Below, in pieces: positions 40,158 through 43,303 of a DNA stretch of 43,303 nucleotides. Made by a program: the position numbers and the translations under genes. The DNA is from Azospirillum sp. (GTDB lineage Bacteria > Pseudomonadota > Alphaproteobacteria > Azospirillales > Azospirillaceae), in the NCBI GenBank assembly GCA_027486405.1, contig JAIXPD010000019.1, positions 1 to 43,303 on the forward strand, read 5' to 3'. The notes under the pieces were generated by a model, which made no database searches, was not told the DNA's origin, and saw only the letters and a program-made list of their open reading frames with translations. Each line of letters opens with the position of its first letter. The stretch's first letter is position 1.

Positions 40158-41242
40158 AGCCTATCTTCCCCCGGAGAATCCTCCACTGGAGCCAGCATGT
40201 CCCACCGCAGCGGCGTGCCACGGGTCAAGGCGCGCGCCGCGCGCCGCCCCAGAACCTCCGGGAGATGTTTGGGGGCCATGCCGAAGCCGGGGCGGATCGA
40301 GCGGACCTGCGCGGGCGTCAGAACCTCCCCAGCGGCGACATCGGCGACAATGTAGAGGGAGCGGCGGTAATCGCGCCCGCCAACCTCGCTGGGCTTCACC
40401 CCATACTCGACCCGGCCCATCGCCGCCCAGGCGGCGCGCACGGCGTCGGCCATCGCCTTGAACTCGGCCGGTTCCAGGGAAAAGGCGCTGTCCACCCCGC
40501 CATCGGCCCGCGACAGGGTGAAATGCTTTTCAATGATCGTGGCCCCCACCGCCGTCGCCGCCACCGGTACGGCGATGCCCGTGCTGTGATCGGACAAACC
40601 GGCGGTCACGCCGGAAAAGGCGGCGGCCAGATGGGGAATGGTGCGCAGGTTGCAGTCCTCCGGCGGCGTCGGGTAGCCGCTGACGCAATGCAGCAGCGCC
40701 AGCGGCGCGCAGTCGCCCACCGCCTCCACCGCTTCGGCGATCTCGCCCAACGTCGCCAGACCGGTGGAGACGATCAGCGGCTTGCCCGACCGGGCGGCGC
40801 GGCGGATCAGCGGCAGGTCGATCATCTCGAACGACGCGATCTTGAACGCGGGCGCGTCCAGCCGCTCCAGCAACTCCACCGCCGTTTCGTCGAACGGCGA
40901 GCTGAAGATGGCCAGCCCCAGCGCGCGGGCGCGAGCGAACAACGGTTCATGCCACGCCCACGGGGTGTGCGCCTCCCGATACAGGTCGTGCAGGGTGCGC
41001 CCGCCCCACAGCCCATCGTCCAGGCGGAAACCCGGCCCATCATGGTCGATGGTGATGGTGTCGGCGGTGTAGGTTTGCAGCTTCACCGCGTCGGCCCCGG
41101 CGGCCTTGGCCGCATCGACCAGCGCCAGGGCGCGATTCAGGTCGCCGTTGTGGTTCCCCGACATCTCCGCGATCAGATAGGGCGGATGATCCGCGCCGAT
41201 GGGGCGACCAGCGATGGCGAAGGGTGACGAGTGTTGGGTCAT
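40154..41242 (-). CDS. pseI: Pseudaminic/nonulosonic acid synthase (NeuB family, PseI/SpsE-like)
   Basis: This 362-aa enzyme condenses phosphoenolpyruvate with a 6-deoxy amino sugar to make a nine-carbon sialic-acid-like acid. Conserved parts are YLIAEMSGNHNGDLNRALALVDAAKAAGADAVKLQTYTADT, IFSSPFDETAVELLERLDAPAFKIASFEMIDLPLIR, KPLIVSTGLATLGEIAEAV, LLHCVSGYPTPPEDCNL, GLSDHSTGIAVPVAA, IEKHFTLSRADGGVDSAFSLEP, and a C-terminal SAF antifreeze-like domain (GEVLTPAQVRSIRPGFGMAPKHLPEVLGRRAARALTRGTPL). TYT(A/P)DT and the SAF domain favour PseI/SpsE over true NeuB, but legionaminic acid is not excluded. Start 41242 (MTQHSSPF) is preferred to 41278. PseB, PseC, PseG and PseH are not in the window. Confidence 0.92.
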   Translation of the reverse strand: MTQHSSPFAIAGRPIGADHPPYLIAEMSGNHNGDLNRALALVDAAKAAGADAVKLQTYTADTITIDHDGPGFRLDDGLWGGRTLHDLYREAHTPWAWHEPLFARARALGLAIFSSPFDETAVELLERLDAPAFKIASFEMIDLPLIRRAARSGKPLIVSTGLATLGEIAEAVEAVGDCAPLALLHCVSGYPTPPEDCNLRTIPHLAAAFSGVTAGLSDHSTGIAVPVAATAVGATIIEKHFTLSRADGGVDSAFSLEPAEFKAMADAVRAAWAAMGRVEYGVKPSEVGGRDYRRSLYIVADVAAGEVLTPAQVRSIRPGFGMAPKHLPEVLGRRAARALTRGTPLRWDMLAPVEDSPGEDRL

Positions 41243-41323
41243 GACGGGCCAAACGGTGGTTGGCGGACAACGCGGCACAGCAAACCGACAGGGTCAGGCT
41301 TGCACGGAAGTGATGAAGGAAGG

Positions 41324-42904
41324 TTAATTTTCCACGGCCCCGAAGATCGGGCGGCGGCGCAGATCCTCGCCATAGGCCAACAGACGTTCGACGCTGCGGT
41401 GCCGGTCGCCGACCTCGGCGAAGCGGGCGCGGGCGGCGGACGCGCTGCGGTCGCGCTCGGTTGGGTCGGAGAACAGGGAGACCGCGCGGTCGATGTAGGC
41501 GGCGCGGTCGGCCACCTGGAACTCCGGACCGCAGACGCTGGCCGCGTCGCCCCAGCCATGAGTGATGACCGGAACCCCTTCCGCCAAGGCGAAGGCAGCC
41601 CCCCCACCCCCGCCCTGGCGGGCCGGGTTGAGGAAGACATGGCAGAGCCGATACAGCGCCCGAATGTCGTTCACATGGCCCAAACAGCGGATGCCGTCGC
41701 GGTGACGCAGAGCCTCCAACCGCTTGGGCAGCGCGGTGACGCCCCCGGCGAAAGCAACGACCGCGCCCGGACAATGGTCCAGAATCGCATCGACCACGCC
41801 AAGGAACTCCGGCGTCACCTCCTCGTCCAGGCGGGTGCCGACAACCACAAAGACGAAGGCGGCAGAGGCCAAGAGAGGGTCATTATAAACGCCATCGGAC
41901 GGCGGCAGCGTGTAGCCGAAGGTGAAGGGGCGGAACCGGCGAGCGAACGGGGCGCGGTACAGGTCGGCGATCCCGACGGTGTAGTCGTGCTCGTCAAAGC
42001 CCAGCACAACATGCGCCAGCGAAATCGTCAGCCCGGAGGTGGTGGGGATGCACATCACCGGGCGCGCATCAGACTCCGCAAACAGATCGGCGGCGATGTT
42101 CGACCCACCGAAGGACACGATCAGATCAGGGTCATAGCCATCAATGGCCTCGACGATCGCGGTCATCTTGTCCTGGGTAAAGCGCCGCTGCGTGAAGGAC
42201 GCCACTTTCACGTGACGCCCCATCATGCGGATGGCGAACACCCCCTCATACTCCTCCACCAGCTCCGCCACCATGGGGGGAATGAAGAGGTTTTCCACCC
42301 AGGTTGGCATCGTGTTGGTGTTGATGATCGCCACGTCCAAGCCAAAATCATCCTGAAGACGGCTGGCAAAATCGAAGCAATCGCGCGTCGGCTGGTGGCG
42401 GTCGTTGGTGAACTGATTCGTCACCAGCGCCACGCGCCGGATCGGACCAACCTTCTTCGGCGCGCGCGACGGGCGAAGCCCCCACCGGCGCGCGATCAGG
42501 CGCACCATCGCCTCGTAATAGCGGTACAGGTCGCAGCAGACGAAATCCGCCAGCTTGCCGCCCGTCGCCGTGCCGAGGAACAATTGCCGCGACAAACACC
42601 AATAGGTGTAATGCAGCAGCGCCGGATCGACATGATCGCCCGCCAACAGGAAATAATGGAGAATCCGTTCGTAGTGATACAGATCGCCGGTCAACTGGAA
42701 CAACACGGAATGGAGCCGGACCGTGTCGGCGGTGGAACCATCCCGACGCAGCGCATCCGCCAGAGCCAGACGATCCGGCAGCGCCACATCCCGGCGGATG
42801 CTGTCGCACAGCGCCGCCAACCGGTTGATCTTATCGGAATCAAAATCCGCGTCCGCCAGATAGCTCAGCAGCGCCGCGCGTTGAACATCAAGCAGATTGG
42901 ACAT
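41324..42904 (-). CDS. Glycosyltransferase, GT-B (group 1-like), with helical N-terminal extension
   Basis: This 526-aa cytosolic protein has an all-helical N-terminal part of about 150 residues (LSYLADADFDSDKINRLAALCDSIRRDV, then YERILHYFLLAGDHVDPALLHYTYWCLSRQLFLG). The Rossmann-like GT-B N-domain begins at VGPIRRVALVTNQFTNDRHQPTRDCFDFASRL and includes DLIVSFGGSNIAADLFAESDARPVMCIPTTSG. The C-domain has VVGTRLDEEVTPEFLGVV, VVAFAGGVTALPKRL, and HVFLNPARQGGGGGAAFALAEGVPVITHGWGDAASV, the classic nucleotide-sugar site of retaining GT4-like enzymes. It probably builds the same glycan as the genes downstream. The start at 42904 is taken at the first ATG after the upstream repeat region; the open frame to 43054 runs into the MITE fragment and is rejected. 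Confidence 0.87.
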   Translation of the reverse strand: MSNLLDVQRAALLSYLADADFDSDKINRLAALCDSIRRDVALPDRLALADALRRDGSTADTVRLHSVLFQLTGDLYHYERILHYFLLAGDHVDPALLHYTYWCLSRQLFLGTATGGKLADFVCCDLYRYYEAMVRLIARRWGLRPSRAPKKVGPIRRVALVTNQFTNDRHQPTRDCFDFASRLQDDFGLDVAIINTNTMPTWVENLFIPPMVAELVEEYEGVFAIRMMGRHVKVASFTQRRFTQDKMTAIVEAIDGYDPDLIVSFGGSNIAADLFAESDARPVMCIPTTSGLTISLAHVVLGFDEHDYTVGIADLYRAPFARRFRPFTFGYTLPPSDGVYNDPLLASAAFVFVVVGTRLDEEVTPEFLGVVDAILDHCPGAVVAFAGGVTALPKRLEALRHRDGIRCLGHVNDIRALYRLCHVFLNPARQGGGGGAAFALAEGVPVITHGWGDAASVCGPEFQVADRAAYIDRAVSLFSDPTERDRSASAARARFAEVGDRHRSVERLLAYGEDLRRRPIFGAVEN

Positions 42905-42992
42905 GCGGACCACCAAACGCCAAAACCGACCATCAAACCAACTCTGTGTAACGTCTGGACACCCAACGGCACAAGAGAGGAGGACGCGGGAA

Positions 42993-43152
42993 CAGCGCAA
43001 TAGCTTGAAGCACCGCGCACCCGACTGGAACAAGAATGGACACGGATTTCGCAAATTTTTTCACGGATTTCACGGAGCGCCCCTCAGAGCCACCCTGCGC
43101 GCGAGCCTGTTTGCGATTTGGCCGCAAACCTCGTGACAGGGAGTTTGGAACG
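42993..43152 (+). mobile_element. MITE-like element type A, copy 3 (3' part missing)
   Basis: Similarity to the left 150 bp of the complete copy at 3105-3339 starts with a decayed end CAGCGCAATAG (family CAGGGCAATCG), followed by CTTGAAGCACCGCGCACCCG, AACAAGAATGGACACGGATTTC and CACGGATTTCACGGAGCGC. After CGCAAACCTCGTGACAGGGAG the match fades near 43150, and the right terminal repeat is absent. An unrelated palindromic repeat begins right after. It occupies the region upstream of the glycosyltransferase; nothing else is recognisable between 42905 and 42992. Confidence 0.75.
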
Positions 43153-43162
43153 ATTGGGATTA

Positions 43163-43209
43163 GAGCAGATCGCGTTAAATCGGGATCGATTTGACGCGTG
43201 AAGATGCTC
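43163..43209. repeat. Palindromic intergenic repeat next to the truncated MITE
   Basis: CGCGTTAAATCG and CGATTTGACGCG (one mismatch) form a stem around GGAT at 43171-43198, with AGAGCAGATCGCG before and GATGCTC after. Its position exactly where the MITE copy breaks off suggests that it replaced or invaded the right half. It resembles dispersed REP-like sequences of alphaproteobacteria, but I see no other copy in this window. The remaining bases to 43303 show no gene. Confidence 0.45.
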
Positions 43210-43303
43210 GATAAACAAAGGCATAGAGTATCCGTTATGGACAAGCGGATTTTTCGTCCCACTTTCGGCCTTTGCTCAAGAGGGCATTGGCAAAGATAAC
43301 GAG

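Noticed and set aside
1..43303. tRNA, rRNA, CRISPR arrays, phage genes or a transposase gene
   Set aside because: I saw no cloverleaf-like sequence, ribosomal segment, regular repeat-spacer array or transposase/integrase motifs on either strand.

Overview
This is GC-rich DNA (about two thirds G+C) with dense, operon-like gene packing. The gene content points to a flagellated, respiring alphaproteobacterium of the Rhodospirillales type (Azospirillum/Magnetospirillum/Novispirillum-like). It carries FlbT, a sigma-54-type flagellin promoter, a complete leucine/isovalerate (liu) operon, branched-chain-amino-acid-type ABC transporters and a LOV hybrid kinase. The genus assignment is inference from gene content only.

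Layout. (1) 1-3350: folK and a LOV-HisKA-HATPase-REC-HPt hybrid kinase, bracketed by two inverted copies of a small MITE-like element. (2) 3364-13844: a divergent regulatory unit. On the minus strand lies a protein joining an IclR-type helix-turn-helix to an acyl-CoA-synthetase (ANL) domain that has lost its P-loop motif and its whole C-terminal catalytic subdomain. On the plus strand lies an operon of livG, acyl-CoA synthetase, livH, livM, periplasmic binding protein, livF and a PaaK-like ligase. Two near-identical 17-bp palindromes in the shared control region look like the regulator's operators. The system reads as uptake, CoA activation and sensing of an organic acid. (3) 13845-14248: a hairpin, a second type of the same MITE family with a 10-bp target duplication, and two inverted repeats in front of the liu operon. 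(4) 14249-23473: isovaleryl-CoA dehydrogenase, thiolase, a second acyl-CoA dehydrogenase, methylcrotonyl-CoA carboxylase beta, methylglutaconyl-CoA hydratase, methylcrotonyl-CoA carboxylase alpha and HMG-CoA lyase, closed by a strong intrinsic terminator. This takes isovaleryl-CoA to acetyl-CoA and acetoacetate. (5) 23551-26228: an OFA-type MFS permease and a LysR regulator. (6) 26397-42904, all minus strand: a flagellin and surface-glycan island. It holds a glycosyltransferase, a pseudaminic/nonulosonic acid synthase (PseI/SpsE), an SpsF-type cytidylyltransferase, two acyl carrier proteins, an alpha/beta hydrolase, an intact adenylation enzyme, an SDR reductase, a KAS III enzyme, a long flagellin, FlbT and a giant 1971-residue protein made of three successive TPR-plus-glycosyltransferase modules (FlmG-like in design, but triplicated). 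(7) 42905-43303: a truncated MITE copy and another palindromic repeat.

The three most novel-looking items are the HTH-dead-ANL regulator with its operators, the triple TPR-glycosyltransferase beside a dedicated ACP/KAS III acyl pathway for a sialic-acid-like sugar, and the two-type MITE family that shares ends and 10-bp target duplications but not its interior.
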